Shown here: one piece after another, positions 7,572-16,517 of the stretch
How positions within the stretch are numbered: position 1 is the first letter of the stretch
Layout: the number at the start of each line of letters is the position of its first letter
Origin: Planococcus sp. 107-1
GTDB taxonomy: Bacteria; Bacillota; Bacilli; Bacillales_A; Planococcaceae
Reading direction: 5' to 3'
DNA: 64,000 nt
Assembly: GCF_021513255.1 (NCBI RefSeq)
Contig: NZ_CP090977.1
Span: 310,001 to 374,000 of the forward strand
Translations under genes and position numbers: made by a program
Notes under the pieces: generated by a model
Seen by the model: the letters and a program-made list of their open reading frames with translations, nothing else
Told to the model about the DNA's origin: nothing
The model's database searches: none

Positions 7572-8558
7572 ATGGAAGAGCGTGAAATTTTTGATATAAC
7601 GATCATCGGCGGCGGTCCAACTGGCTTATTTGCTTCTTTTTATGGCGGCATGAGAAAAATGAAAGTTAAAATTTTAGACAGCTTGCCTCAATTAGGCGGG
7701 CAGCTGACTGAATTATATCCTGATAAATTTATTTACGATGTCGGCGGATTTACGAAAGTTTTGGCGAAGGATTTAGTAGACAATCTTGTCGTCCAAGCAA
7801 ATTACGGAGATCCTTCCATTTGTTTAGAAGAAACGGTTTCCACTGTTGAACGTCAAGAGGACCATTTTGTAATCCAGACAGACAAAGGTTTGCATTACAC
7901 GAAGGCTATTCTTTTAACTGCTGGAGTAGGGGCATTCCAACCGCGTAAATTGGGTGTTGAAGGTTCTGAACAATTTGAGGGCACATCTTTGCATTACGGA
8001 GTTAAGGATTTGACGATGTTCAGCGGCAAGAAAGTGGTTGTGCTTGGCGGAGGCGACTCGGCTGTCGACTGGGCAATGATGCTTGAAAACGTCGCGTCCC
8101 ATGTTACATTAAGCCACCGCAGAGAGAAGATGACTGCACATGAGGCGAATATCGATACGTTGGTGGAATCGAAAGTTGAGATCAAGAAACCTTACGGCGT
8201 TAAGGAATTGGTCGGCGAGAACGGACAAGTCCGTGAATTGGTGCTGATCGATAAAGAAGGAAACGAAGAACGCTTAGAAGCGGACCATGTCATCGTCAAC
8301 TATGGCAATATCACATCACTTGGGCCAATCAAAGAATGGGGCCTTGAGATGGAGAAAAACTCCGTTGTCGTAAACTCGAAAATGGAAACCAATATTCCAG
8401 GAATTTATGCAGCTGGGGATATCGCTACGTATGAAGGAAAAGTGAAGTTGATTGCTGTCGGCTTCGGCGAAGCACCTACAGCGATTAATAACGCAAAGGC
8501 ATATTTGGATCCGAAATCGAAAATCCAACCGCTTCACAGCACAAGCGTATTTAAATAA
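7572..8558 (+). CDS. yumC: Ferredoxin--NADP+ reductase, type 2 (YumC family)
   Basis: The 328-residue protein is a thioredoxin-reductase-like flavoprotein without the CxxC redox pair, as expected of the YumC family. The FAD loop is [14 protein letters not shown] (about residues 12-25), the NADPH loop [17 protein letters not shown] (about 155-171), and the second FAD-binding segment [23 protein letters not shown] near the C-terminus. It transfers electrons between NADPH and ferredoxin or flavodoxin in the cytoplasm. The ATG is preceded by AGGAGTG. A stand-alone gene with its own terminator. Confidence 0.92.
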   Translation: MEEREIFDITIIGGGPTGLFASFYGGMRKMKVKILDSLPQLGGQLTELYPDKFIYDVGGFTKVLAKDLVDNLVVQANYGDPSICLEETVSTVERQEDHFVIQTDKGLHYTKAILLTAGVGAFQPRKLGVEGSEQFEGTSLHYGVKDLTMFSGKKVVVLGGGDSAVDWAMMLENVASHVTLSHRREKMTAHEANIDTLVESKVEIKKPYGVKELVGENGQVRELVLIDKEGNEERLEADHVIVNYGNITSLGPIKEWGLEMEKNSVVVNSKMETNIPGIYAAGDIATYEGKVKLIAVGFGEAPTAINNAKAYLDPKSKIQPLHSTSVFK

Positions 8559-8564
8559 GAAAAG

Positions 8565-8596
8565 AACGGAGGCTTTCAGGAGCTTCCGTTTTTTTT
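8565..8596 (+). terminator. Rho-independent terminator
   Basis: AACGGAGGCT / AGCTTCCGTT followed by eight T ends yumC. Confidence 0.82.
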
Positions 8597-8674
8597 ATAC
8601 CAAAAAGTCTGATTTCTTCAACAAAAACAAAAAAATGTAAATAAAATCCTTAAATAATCGACAAAGTCAGATAT

Positions 8675-8689
8675 ATTACAGTTTGTAAT
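8675..8689. promoter_or_regulatory. Perfect inverted repeat upstream of the LysM-3D gene
   Basis: ATTACA-GTT-TGTAAT is a perfect palindrome 115 bases before the LysM-3D start codon. TGTAAT resembles a WalR half-site, but WalR boxes are direct repeats, so the binding protein is left open. Confidence 0.4.
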
Positions 8690-8803
8690 AAATAATAGAG
8701 TGACGTAACGTAATTGTTATTTTTCATCTGTCGGTTTGTCATTGTCTTGAAATCTGTAGGTGGTATGATGACTCCTGTTAGTGAAAAGGAGGAAATTCAT
8801 TTT

Positions 8804-9583
8804 ATGAAGAAGCAAATCATTACACTAACTGCAATCGCAGCATTAAGTGTAGGAGCAGCAAGCCAAGCTAGCGCTCAATCATCTTATACAGTAGAATCCG
8901 GGGACACGCTTTGGAGCATTTCACAAGCGCAGAACGTTTCAGTAGAACAATTAAAGGGATGGAACGAATTATCATCCGATATCATTTATCCAAGCCAACA
9001 GCTTGAAATCGCATCAGAAGAAAAGGTTGAAGTGTCACAAGAGAAGTCTACATACACTGTAGCGAGTGGCGATACCTTATTCAAAATTGCGCAAGCCCAT
9101 GGTATTTCACTTGATACGTTGATGAGTTGGAATGGAATCACGGGACACTGGATTTATCCTGGCGACAAATTAGTGGTCAGTGGAGGATCTCCGATCTCTG
9201 TTCCGAAAGCGCCTAAAGAAGCAGCACCAGCACAATCTTCAAATCAAGCAGCACCTGCTAAAGCAGCTGCACCAGCAGCATCAGAACAATCTGGTAAGGA
9301 AATGACCGTTTCAGCAACAGCTTATACAGCTTATTGCGCAGGATGTTCAGGAGTAACAGCAACAGGAATCGATCTTCGTTCGAATCCAAACCAAAAAGTC
9401 ATTGCAGTGGATCCAACTGTCATCCCGCTTGGTTCAAAAGTTTGGGTTGAAGGATACGGGGAAGCAATTGCCGGCGATACTGGCGGTGCAATCAAAGGAA
9501 ACAAAATCGATGTCTTCATCCCGACTCAAGGCGCAGCTTTGGACTGGGGACGCAAAACAATCAATATCAAAATTTTAAACTAA
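8804..9583 (+). CDS. Secreted LysM and 3D domain-containing cell-wall protein (YocH-like)
   Basis: The start at 8804 (MKKQIITLTAIAAL) follows AAAGGAGG at 11 bases and gives a clean Sec signal peptide ending ASA at about residue 24. Two LysM domains follow: SYTVESGDTLWSISQAQNVS at about 27-70, and a second after a short linker, TYTVASGDTLFKIAQAHGIS at about 84-127. An Ala/Pro/Gln-rich linker leads to a C-terminal 3D domain with the three aspartates in VIAVDPTVIP, AGDTGGAI and KIDVF. YocH-type proteins are muralytic enzymes bound to peptidoglycan through LysM. The 260-residue length fits. The long AT-rich leader contains a palindrome at 8675-8689. Confidence 0.9.
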   Translation: MKKQIITLTAIAALSVGAASQASAQSSYTVESGDTLWSISQAQNVSVEQLKGWNELSSDIIYPSQQLEIASEEKVEVSQEKSTYTVASGDTLFKIAQAHGISLDTLMSWNGITGHWIYPGDKLVVSGGSPISVPKAPKEAAPAQSSNQAAPAKAAAPAASEQSGKEMTVSATAYTAYCAGCSGVTATGIDLRSNPNQKVIAVDPTVIPLGSKVWVEGYGEAIAGDTGGAIKGNKIDVFIPTQGAALDWGRKTINIKILN

Positions 9584-9597
9584 ATACGATAAGCTAC

Positions 9598-9631
9598 AAA
9601 GCCGAGGTGTCCATTCCCTTGGCCTTTTTTT
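9598..9631 (+). terminator. Rho-independent terminator
   Basis: AAGCCGAGG / CCTTGGC pairs with one G-T and is followed by seven T, ending the LysM-3D gene. Confidence 0.7.
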
Positions 9632-9774
9632 ATGGGTAAAGTAAACAGCTGCTTTTTTAAAAGAAGGAGTTTTTTCTTTTAAAATAAATTCAAAAAATTT
9701 CAAACAATAAGTGTATTTTAATATTAAATGGGGTATTGTATCAAAATATTCTTATTATTAAAGGGGGCAACAAG

Positions 9775-10533
9775 ATGGCGAAAGAAACTAAAAATTATTC
9801 TAGGCGCGATTTTTTGAAGACCTCGGGAATTGCGACAGGAGCTTTAATCGGCGGTGGGATTATCGGCGGTTTAATTGGTGCGAATACAGGTACGAACAAT
9901 GCTTCAACAACTGCACCGGCAAATGGTGGAGAGCAGCACGGAGAAGGGTCGGCAGGCGGAGTCAGAGGATTGATGTTTTTTAAAAATGATGCAGAATTCC
10001 AAATTTTAGCAAACGCAACAGAACGTATTTTTCCTGAGGATGACCTCGGACCAGGGGCCATTGGCTTAGGAGTGCCTTATTTTATTGATAAACAATTAGC
10101 AGGAGCTTACGGAGAGAATTCCAAAGAGTATATGCAAGGGCCATTTGAAGAAGGCCAAGCTACACAAGGCTATCAAAGCCGCCTAAAACGCAATGAGATG
10201 TTCCGGCAAGGGCTGCAGCTTATGCAGCAGGAAGCACAAAATCGTTTTCAGACCGACTTTGTGGAACTTGAAGGAGAACAAATGGATGAAATTTTGACGG
10301 CTTTCCAGGAAGACGAAATTGAAATGAAAGGCGTTTCCGCTTTATTTTTCTTCCGTTTGCTGCGAATGGCTACGCTTGAAGGGGCATATGCAGATCCGAT
10401 CTATTCGGGCAACGAAGGCATGGAAGGTTGGAAAATGAAAGGCTTCCCAGGGCATCAGGCTTCCTACATCAATCAAATCGAAAGCGAAGAGTATGTCGAA
10501 ATTGAGCCGAAATCTCTTGGCATGCAGCATTAA
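9775..10533 (+). CDS. Gluconate 2-dehydrogenase subunit 3 family protein with Tat signal
   Basis: The ATG at 9775 is preceded by AAAGGGGGC; the longer in-frame start adds only leader sequence. The 252-residue protein begins with a twin-arginine signal (SRRDFLKTSG, then the hydrophobic GALIGGGIIGGLIG) and a low-complexity linker. The rest matches the gamma/small subunit family of membrane gluconate 2-dehydrogenases (FKNDAEFQILANATERIFPED; FFFRLLRMATLEGAYADPIY; GYQSRLKRNEM). It is the folding and export partner of the flavoprotein encoded next, which lacks its own signal. The complex should be exported folded by the TatAC pair downstream. No cytochrome c subunit is encoded here, so the electron acceptor is unclear. 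Confidence 0.88.
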   Translation: MAKETKNYSRRDFLKTSGIATGALIGGGIIGGLIGANTGTNNASTTAPANGGEQHGEGSAGGVRGLMFFKNDAEFQILANATERIFPEDDLGPGAIGLGVPYFIDKQLAGAYGENSKEYMQGPFEEGQATQGYQSRLKRNEMFRQGLQLMQQEAQNRFQTDFVELEGEQMDEILTAFQEDEIEMKGVSALFFFRLLRMATLEGAYADPIYSGNEGMEGWKMKGFPGHQASYINQIESEEYVEIEPKSLGMQH

Positions 10534-10551
10534 TAAAGAGGGGGAATCTTA

Positions 10552-12263
10552 ATGGTCACAACTTTAGATAAAGTGGATGTAGTTACAGTAGGAGTAGGCT
10601 GGACTGGCGGGATCATTGCCGCCGAATGCGCAAAAGAAGGAATGAAAGTCGTAGGACTGGAACGCAGCGGGAGCGTGGGACAGAAGATTTCGCCATTGTC
10701 CATGATGAATACCGCTATGCGATTCGCTACGAGCTGATGCAGGATCTTTCAAGAGAAACGATCACCTTCCGAAACAGAAGGGATCAGAAAGCCTTGCCGA
10801 TGCGCCAAATGGGTTCGTTTCTCTTAGGGGAAGGGCTTGGCGGTTCTGGGACACACTGGAATGGCCAAAACTGGCGTTTCCTGCCTTATGATTTCCAAAT
10901 CAAGACCATGACAGACGAAAAATACGGAGCGAATAAACTTCCTCCGGAATACACAATACAAGATTGGGGCATAACTTATGACGAGTTAGAGCCTTATTTT
11001 GACCGTTTTGAAAAGACGGCAGGGATATCCGGTGAAGATAATAACCCGTTCGCTGGAAAGCGTTCGAGCGATTATCCGACGCCGCCTATGAAAAAAACGC
11101 CTATTTTAAAAATGTTCGAGACAGCGACTACTAATCTGGGGTACTCGCCATTCATGATGCCTTCCGCGAATTTATCGGAAGCATACGAAAATCCTGACGG
11201 CCAACAAATCAATGCTTGCCAATACTGTGGCTTCTGTGAACGATTTGGCTGTGAATACGGGGCGAAAACATCCCCGGAAATCACTGTTGTTCCAACGGCC
11301 CGGGATACGGGGAATTATGAAATCAAGTTTAATGCCAATGTCGTCGAAGTGATGAAAGAAGGAGACCGGGTCACTGGAGTGCGTTATTTTGATACGGTGA
11401 CATTCGAAGAATTCATCCAGCCGGCAGAAGTGGTTGTATTGACCAGCTATATGCTGAACAATGCGAAACTTTTAATGGTATCGGAAATCGGTGAAATGTA
11501 TAATCCGGAAACTGGAAGAGGGACGCTCGGCAAAAACTATGGCTATCAGATTCTTCCGGGTGCATCCGGTTTCTTTGACGAAAAGATGAATGTGTTTATG
11601 GGTGCTGGAGCATTGGGAATGACAATCGACGATTTCAATGGCGACAGTTTTGATCACAGTGATTTGGACTTTATCCATGGAGCGAGCCTGTCTATTACCC
11701 AAACAGGCAACCGGCCGATTTTAACAAATCCGGTTCCGCCGGATACGCCATCATGGGGAGCGGATTTTAAAAAAGCATCGATAGAAAACTATCCGAGATC
11801 GTTATCGGTTGGCGGACAAGGGGCTTCCATGCCGCACCGTGACAATTACATGTCGCTAGACAGCACATACAAAGACATTTACGGCGTCCCATTACTTCAA
11901 TTGACGTATAACTTTACCGATCAAGATCGTGCACTGCATGCCTATCTATCTGAGCGAGCAGCAGAAATCATGCAGGAAATGGGAGCGAAGACGGTAGTAG
12001 GAGGAAGCCCGATTTCCGATTACGATATCGTTCCTTACCAGACTACACATAATACGGGCGGTACGATTATGGGAGCAGAGCCTGAAACCAGCGTAGTCAA
12101 TAATTACCTTCAGCATTGGGATATGGAAAATCTTTTCGTAGTAGGAGCAGGAAACTTTGCGCATAACGGCGGATACAATCCAACCGGAACAGTAGGAGCT
12201 CTTGCTTATCGCTGCGCAGAAGGAATCATCAATTACAGCAAAAACGGCGGATCGCTTGTGTAA
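10552..12263 (+). pseudogene. GMC-family flavoprotein (gluconate 2-dehydrogenase large-subunit type), frameshifted
   Basis: The first frame (10552, after GAGGGGGAA) contains the FAD loop VVTVGVGWTGGIIAAECAKEG. The match then jumps to another frame at ERGTEDFAIVHDEYRYAIRYELMQDLSRETIT and continues uninterrupted for about 520 residues to the stop at 12263. A single missing base in the GGGAG around 10669-10672 accounts for it. Later landmarks are LGGSGTHWNGQ (GMC signature), a Cys cluster CQYCGFCERFGCEYG and the C-terminal HNTGGTIMGAEPE / NPTGTVGALAYRCAE. Cys-rich GMC proteins of this type oxidise sugar acids or polyols at the outer membrane face. It hitchhikes with the Tat-signalled subunit 3. 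The indel is probably a sequencing error. Confidence 0.85.
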
Positions 12264-12265
12264 AA

Positions 12266-12386
12266 AGAAAAGCGGAGGCAGCCATGTAGATTCGACGGGC
12301 ATAAGACGAGCTGGCGAAGCGGCATGTTTCCAGCCGCACAGCCGGATTGGCTTATGACCCAAGAATCTGGCGCCGAAGTCTGGACA
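12266..12386 (-). repeat. Palindromic intergenic element, type I copy
   Basis: Read on the minus strand, it starts GTCCAGA and ends CGCTTTTC. The internal blocks GGGTCATAAGCC, GGCTGTGCGGCTG, CGCTTCGCCAG and CTTATGCC match the copies at 44485-44606 and 55084-55202. It separates the dehydrogenase genes from tatA. Confidence 0.8.
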
Positions 12387-12511
12387 AAAAGAAAAGCGGA
12401 GCCGCCTTGCAAGCCGCGACAAGCGCTGGAAGTCTTAGCGGAAATGGCGTATTTTGCCATTGCAGGTAAGACTGAAGCGACCTCGAGCGGCTAGGCGGAG
12501 GAGTCTGGACA
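12387..12511 (-). repeat. Palindromic intergenic element, type II copy
   Basis: Read on the minus strand, it carries CTCGAGGTCGCTTCAGTCTTA, split here as CTCGAGGTCGCTTCAG then TCTTAC, followed by GCAATGGCAAAA, a complementary CCATTTCCGCTAAGA, AGCGCTTGTCG and CGCTTTTC. It matches the two nearly identical copies at 54961 and 55205. It is joined directly to the type I copy. A further orphan element end (GAAAAGCGG) sits at 12541. Confidence 0.8.
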
Positions 12512-12591
12512 GAAAAAAAACGGTATTCCTATATGCAAAAGAAAAGCGGATTTTAGACTTTATTTAAGCAGGAAAAAGGAGGAGACATCTT

Positions 12592-12795
12592 ATGGGCGGC
12601 TTAGCATCAATTGGAGTTCCAGGATTGATCATTATTTTGGTGATTGTTCTAATTTTATTCGGACCGAGAAAATTGCCTGAAATCGGCGGGGCAGTCGGCA
12701 AAACTTTATCGGAATTCAAACGTTCTGCAAAAGACATCATGGAAGACGACGAAAAACCGGAAGTGAAAGAAGAAACAAAATCCGAAAAAATTTGA
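12592..12795 (+). CDS. tatA: Twin-arginine translocase subunit TatA
   Basis: The 67-residue protein has one N-terminal transmembrane helix ([17 protein letters not shown]), the invariant [10 protein letters not shown] hinge, an amphipathic helix ([16 protein letters not shown]) and a charged tail. This is the complete TatA layout. TatA oligomers form the passage for folded Tat substrates. AAGGAGGAG lies upstream of the ATG. tatC follows after ten bases, and the Tat-signalled dehydrogenase subunit lies just upstream, so this looks like a substrate-dedicated TatAC pair. Confidence 0.95.
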   Translation: MGGLASIGVPGLIIILVIVLILFGPRKLPEIGGAVGKTLSEFKRSAKDIMEDDEKPEVKEETKSEKI

Positions 12796-12805
12796 AGGTG
12801 GTTAA

Positions 12806-13669
12806 ATGGATCCGTATGGCGAACGCAAATTAGTCAGCCCGCTGCATAAAAAAGCGGTACAGCCAGAAATCCCTGCGGAGAAGATTCCAGAGGCCTCTGC
12901 TGCAGAAATAGCTGCAACAGAGCCGCCGACGGAACCGCCTAAAGGGCCTTCTGAGGAACCGATAGAAACTTTAGTGGATCATCTAGGAGAATTGCGGAAG
13001 CAATTAATCAAGAGCGCTTTTGTTTTTCTGTTCTTTCTCCTATTGGTCTTTTCGACCTTGAATTTTTGGTTTCCATATGTGGTAAGAGGGCATGATTTGG
13101 TAATTCTTGGACCGCTTGAAATTATTAAATTCTATACCTCAATTTCTGTCACTTTGGCACTCGGTTTATCATTGCCATTTTTAAGCCATTTCCTTTGGCA
13201 GTTTGTAAAGCCCGGGCTGAAAGAAGAGGAATCGAGATTTCTCGGATTGTATTCACCCGTCATGCTTCTATTATTCATACTGGGCATAGCATTTGGCTAC
13301 TTCATTTTAAACCCATTAAGCTATCAATTTCTTGTAGGTCTTGGAGCTGCAAATTTTGCAGTGATGATTTCAGCAAGTGAGTATGTCCATTTCTTGATCA
13401 TGACGACAGTTCCGTTAGGGCTATTATTTGAGATGCCGATTGTAGCCTTATTCTTGTCATCTATCGGCATTTTAAGTTCCGTGTCTATGAAGAAAGTAAG
13501 GAAATGGTCTTATCTTGTACTCGCTATAGTCTCGGCATTGATTACTCCACCGGATTTTATCAGCCAATTGCTTGTACTGATTCCAATGGCTTTACTTTAC
13601 GAAGCGAGCATTTATCTGGTGAAAAAAATGGAAGCTAAGAAAGCGAATATCGAATCCTCTGCGGTATAA
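12806..13669 (+). CDS. tatC: Twin-arginine translocase subunit TatC with N-terminal extension
   Basis: The 287-residue protein has six transmembrane helices and TatC hallmarks: HLGELRKQLIKSAF (signal-binding N-terminus, about 54-67), the first periplasmic-side loop, FLWQFVKPGLKEEE, and the C-terminal SALITPPDFISQ. It is about 40 residues longer than usual at the N-terminus. Residues 1-53 form a cytoplasmic Pro/Glu/Ala-rich tail (EIPAEKIPEASAAEIAATEP and onward) not seen in typical TatC. The start ATG at 12806 has AAGGTGG upstream, and no better internal start is visible. TatC recognises the RR signal of the dehydrogenase subunit upstream and recruits TatA. Confidence 0.92.
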   Translation: MDPYGERKLVSPLHKKAVQPEIPAEKIPEASAAEIAATEPPTEPPKGPSEEPIETLVDHLGELRKQLIKSAFVFLFFLLLVFSTLNFWFPYVVRGHDLVILGPLEIIKFYTSISVTLALGLSLPFLSHFLWQFVKPGLKEEESRFLGLYSPVMLLLFILGIAFGYFILNPLSYQFLVGLGAANFAVMISASEYVHFLIMTTVPLGLLFEMPIVALFLSSIGILSSVSMKKVRKWSYLVLAIVSALITPPDFISQLLVLIPMALLYEASIYLVKKMEAKKANIESSAV

Positions 13670-13675
13670 ATAATG

Positions 13676-13710
13676 AAAAAAGAAGTCTTGGAAATCCAAG
13701 GCTTCTTTTT
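13676..13710 (+). terminator. Rho-independent terminator
   Basis: AAAAGAAGTCTTGG / CCAAGGCTTCTTTT with an AAAT loop and trailing T closes the dehydrogenase-tat cluster. Confidence 0.85.
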
Positions 13711-13838
13711 GATCTGTTCGAAAATTCGATCTTTTGTGGATTGTTTACTGCTTTTTCGTTACACTAAAAGAGCAAGGTGAAAGAAATGTTGAAATCCGTA
13801 AGAAATGGCAATTCACGACCATGATGAGGAGGAGCGAC

Positions 13839-14312
13839 ATGACAATTAACTTAAAGCAAATAACAGATTTAAAATCGGTGGATGTCTCGAAATTGGTGGA
13901 AGAAAGTGAAGCTGAAGGGTATCGCTTTCTTAGAAGGCTAGTCAACCAGTACGAAGATGGCACAAATACATTTAACCAAGAAGGTGAAGTGCTCTATGGC
14001 GTATGGGACCATCATGATCATTTGGTTGCGATTGGCGGATTGAACCGAGACCCTTATTCGACAAAAGAGGGTGTAGGCAGGCTCCGGCGCTTTTATATTT
14101 CCCCTAGTGCCAGACGCCAAGGCATTGGCACCAAACTATTAAAAGAAATCATTAATTATGGGCGGGGCCATTTTAAAGAGATCGTAGTTCGTACGGACTC
14201 TTCAATGGCAGACGCGTTTTACCGGGCCAATGGATTCTCAGCAGACCTGGGTCTTCCGGAAGCGACTCATGGAATCACTTTGGATCAAGAGGTATCTAAA
14301 GCAGCTCATTAA
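13839..14312 (+). CDS. GNAT family N-acetyltransferase
   Basis: The ATG at 13839 follows GAGGAGGAG, so longer in-frame starts are rejected. The 157-residue protein has the GNAT core: the substrate-proximal strand GEVLYGVWDHHDHLVAIGGL, the acetyl-CoA loop RRFYISPSARRQGIGTKLLKEI (SARRQGIG is the Q/RxxGxG/A motif) and the C-terminal YRANGF strand. It acetylates an unidentified amine in the cytoplasm. The gene is followed by a weak terminator and then the GrpB-Nudix pair. Confidence 0.88.
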   Translation: MTINLKQITDLKSVDVSKLVEESEAEGYRFLRRLVNQYEDGTNTFNQEGEVLYGVWDHHDHLVAIGGLNRDPYSTKEGVGRLRRFYISPSARRQGIGTKLLKEIINYGRGHFKEIVVRTDSSMADAFYRANGFSADLGLPEATHGITLDQEVSKAAH

Positions 14313-14321
14313 AAAAGAAGG

Positions 14322-14352
14322 AAAAGCGGCTTGCACCTGCAGGCCGTTTTTT
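14322..14352 (+). terminator. Rho-independent terminator
   Basis: CGGCTTGCA / TGCAGGCCG has one G-T pair and a two-base CC spacer, and is followed by six T. It also overlaps the leader of the GrpB gene. Confidence 0.65.
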
Positions 14353-14375
14353 ACTGTCTGCGAAAGGAGATTCAA

Positions 14376-14882
14376 ATGCGAAAAGTAGAAGTTTGCGACT
14401 ATCAAAAAGAGTGGGAAGAGCTATTCCAAAAAGAGGCAGCAGAAATCAAGAAGATTCTTGGAGACAACTGTGTAGCAGTTCATCATATCGGGAGTACAGC
14501 CGTAAAAGGGCTGGCAGCTAAACCCGTTATTGATTTAATGCCTGTTGTGAAAGACATTGAAGCTATTGACCGATTCAATCAGGCATTTGAGCAGCTTGGT
14601 TATGAAGCTAAAGGAGAAAACGGATTGAAAGGCAGAAGATATTTTCAAAAAGGCGGCGATGCGCGCACGCATCATATACATATGTACGAACGCGGCAACG
14701 GTGAAATTGATCGCCATTTGGCATTTAGGGATTTTTTAAAAAAACACCCCAAAAAAGCGGAAAAATATGGTACTTTAAAAAAGGAATTAGCAATGAAATA
14801 TCCGACAGATATCGAACAGTATATCCGCGGCAAAGAATCGCTTGTAAAAGAAATTGAAAAACAGGCATTGGAGGGCTTTTAA
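14376..14882 (+). CDS. GrpB family protein (nucleotidyltransferase-like)
   Basis: The start at 14376 (MRKVEVCDYQKEWEELF) is supported by AAAGGAG eight bases upstream. The 168-residue protein matches the GrpB/UPF0157 family: W-x-x-x-F at the N-terminus, VAVHHIGSTAVKGLAAKPVIDLMPVV (in two parts: HHIGSTAVKGL and KPVIDLMP) with the nucleotidyltransferase-like D-x-M, and THHIHMYERG. The family has a minimal nucleotidyltransferase fold, and its cellular role is poorly defined. It overlaps the Nudix gene by one base (TAATG), so the two are cotranslated. Confidence 0.88.
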   Translation: MRKVEVCDYQKEWEELFQKEAAEIKKILGDNCVAVHHIGSTAVKGLAAKPVIDLMPVVKDIEAIDRFNQAFEQLGYEAKGENGLKGRRYFQKGGDARTHHIHMYERGNGEIDRHLAFRDFLKKHPKKAEKYGTLKKELAMKYPTDIEQYIRGKESLVKEIEKQALEGF

Positions 14883-15295
14883 TGGAAATGGCAAACTGGA
14901 GAGGCGCAGCTGGCGTCTGCGTAAATGATAAAGGAGAAGTCTTGCTGGTCCTGCAAGGGCCGCCGGATGAAGATAAAAAATGGTCAGTGCCGGCCGCAGG
15001 ACTCGAAGCAGGAGAAAGTCTTCAAGAATGCTGCGAACGTGAGTTTTTCGAAGAAACTGGCCTCTCAGTTTCGGTACATGAGGAGCTGAAAATTAGAAAC
15101 GGTGAGTACGAAAATTCTGCGGTATCATTCGAAGTGCATTATTTCCGAGTGGAAATCACAGGGGGCGAAATCCGAGTGGATGAAAACGACCCGTGGATTC
15201 AAGAAGTAGCTTGGAAACCAATCGCTGAACTGGCGGAACTGGATATGGCTTATCCGGATGACCAGGAATTATTTGAATCATTAATGAAACAATAG
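14882..15295 (+). CDS. NUDIX hydrolase
   Basis: The 137-residue protein has a perfect Nudix box, GLEAGESLQECCEREFFEETGL (given here as GLEAGESLQECC plus EREFFEETGL), i.e. G-x5-E-x7-REUxEExGU. The catalytic glutamates bind Mg2+ for hydrolysis of a nucleoside-diphosphate-linked substrate. The start ATG overlaps the stop of the GrpB gene. The substrate is not assignable; pairing with GrpB suggests nucleotide-derivative clean-up. Confidence 0.9.
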   Translation: MEMANWRGAAGVCVNDKGEVLLVLQGPPDEDKKWSVPAAGLEAGESLQECCEREFFEETGLSVSVHEELKIRNGEYENSAVSFEVHYFRVEITGGEIRVDENDPWIQEVAWKPIAELAELDMAYPDDQELFESLMKQ

Positions 15296-15327
15296 CTAAA
15301 AAATAACGAATTATTTTAGGAGACTAT

Positions 15328-16467
15328 ATGAACGCATTTGTGAAATTACTTATTACCTTAGCAGCGGTCGCTGCCATGTTAGCGGTCTTTGTTTTTGGCG
15401 GCATCTATGTATTAAATACAGGGGAAGAAAAGCTGCTCGTGCTTTTAGGAGCAGTCATCGTTTCAATGATGATCTTGCTTATTTATATTTTAGAACGCGG
15501 CAATGGCAAGAAAACAGCGATATGGATATCGCTCTGTTTGCTTGTAGGGATTGGGTTTGCAGCTCCCTATTATTACAAAGAAAGTTTTGCGAAAGTCGAT
15601 GATTCAGAAGTGGATCTTTTTGTTTATGAGCCTTTTAAGGAAAATGAGAAGCTGGCTAGGCTGGACAGTAAGGCTTCTTTTGCTATTGAAGGGGAGCTTC
15701 CCATTCTAGACGGTGCAACGGCGCTTTATCCGTTATTTGCAGCATTCGCTGAAGCGACTTATCCGGAAGGGGTGTATGAACCCCACAGAGGACCAGTTGC
15801 TACGACCACCACTCCTTCCGCTTATAGCCGCTTGATTAAAGGGAATGCAGATATTATTTTTGCTGCAGAGCCTTCAATCGGCCAATTGCAGGACGCAAAA
15901 GAAGCAGGTGTGGAATTGGAGTTAACGCCGATTGGGCGCGAAGCTTTCGTATTCTTTGTTAATTCGCGCAATAAGATAAGTGACTTGTCGAGTGAAGACA
16001 TCTGTGGAATCTATTCCGGGGATATCGAGAATTGGAAAGAACTCGGCGGGAAGAACGATGAAATCAGGCCATTTCAGCGTCCGGAAGACAGCGGCAGCCA
16101 GACGATGTTCATCAAATTCATGGGAGATACTGAAATTGAAAAACCTGAAACAGAAAATCTCGAGAGCGGGATGGGCGGCATTATCGAAGAGGTGGCCAGT
16201 TACCGGAACTATAAAAATGCAATCGGCTATACGTTCCGGTTCTATTCCACTGAAATGGTCAAGAACGATAAAATCAAGCTATTGTCGATTGATGGAATAG
16301 AGCCGAGCATTGAAAATATCCGCTCGAGCGACTACCCATTAGCCTCGGAATTTTATGCAATTACAGCTGGTAGCAAAAATCCGAATGTCGAGCCGTTCCT
16401 TGAATGGATTCTTTCTGGCGAGGGGCAAAAGTTAGTTGAAGATACCGGGTTCGTCCCAGTTAAGTGA
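15328..16467 (+). CDS. Membrane-anchored PstS-like substrate-binding protein
   Basis: The 379-residue protein starts with three hydrophobic helices (about residues 5-28, 34-51 and 61-79) and then has an extracytoplasmic type II periplasmic-binding fold of the PBP-like/PstS type. Landmarks are LDGATALYPLFAAFAEATYP, TTTTPSAYSRLIKGNADIIFAAEPS, EAFVFFVNSRNKI, RPEDSGSQTMFIKFM and GYTFRFYSTEMVKND. PstS proteins are usually lipoproteins; a three-helix anchor is unusual. No pst permease genes lie nearby, so a sensory or scavenging role is possible. AGGAGACTAT precedes the ATG. Confidence 0.82.
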   Translation: MNAFVKLLITLAAVAAMLAVFVFGGIYVLNTGEEKLLVLLGAVIVSMMILLIYILERGNGKKTAIWISLCLLVGIGFAAPYYYKESFAKVDDSEVDLFVYEPFKENEKLARLDSKASFAIEGELPILDGATALYPLFAAFAEATYPEGVYEPHRGPVATTTTPSAYSRLIKGNADIIFAAEPSIGQLQDAKEAGVELELTPIGREAFVFFVNSRNKISDLSSEDICGIYSGDIENWKELGGKNDEIRPFQRPEDSGSQTMFIKFMGDTEIEKPETENLESGMGGIIEEVASYRNYKNAIGYTFRFYSTEMVKNDKIKLLSIDGIEPSIENIRSSDYPLASEFYAITAGSKNPNVEPFLEWILSGEGQKLVEDTGFVPVK

Positions 16468-16468
16468 G

Positions 16469-16493
16469 GATTAAAAAATGCGGGAAAGGGTAT
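16469..16493 (+). promoter_or_regulatory. Possible sigma-B-type promoter
   Basis: GATTAA (16469-16474), a 13-base spacer and GGGTAT (16488-16493) lie just upstream of the small ORF at 16518. This fits a general-stress promoter with a very short leader. Confidence 0.4.
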
Positions 16494-16517
16494 TTAAGGG
16501 GATAGGGAGGGATGGTT

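Noticed and set aside
8597-8803. c-di-AMP (ydaO-type) or other riboswitch before the LysM-3D gene
   Set aside because: The region is AT-rich and only a 15-base palindrome is seen; no conserved riboswitch core could be recognised.
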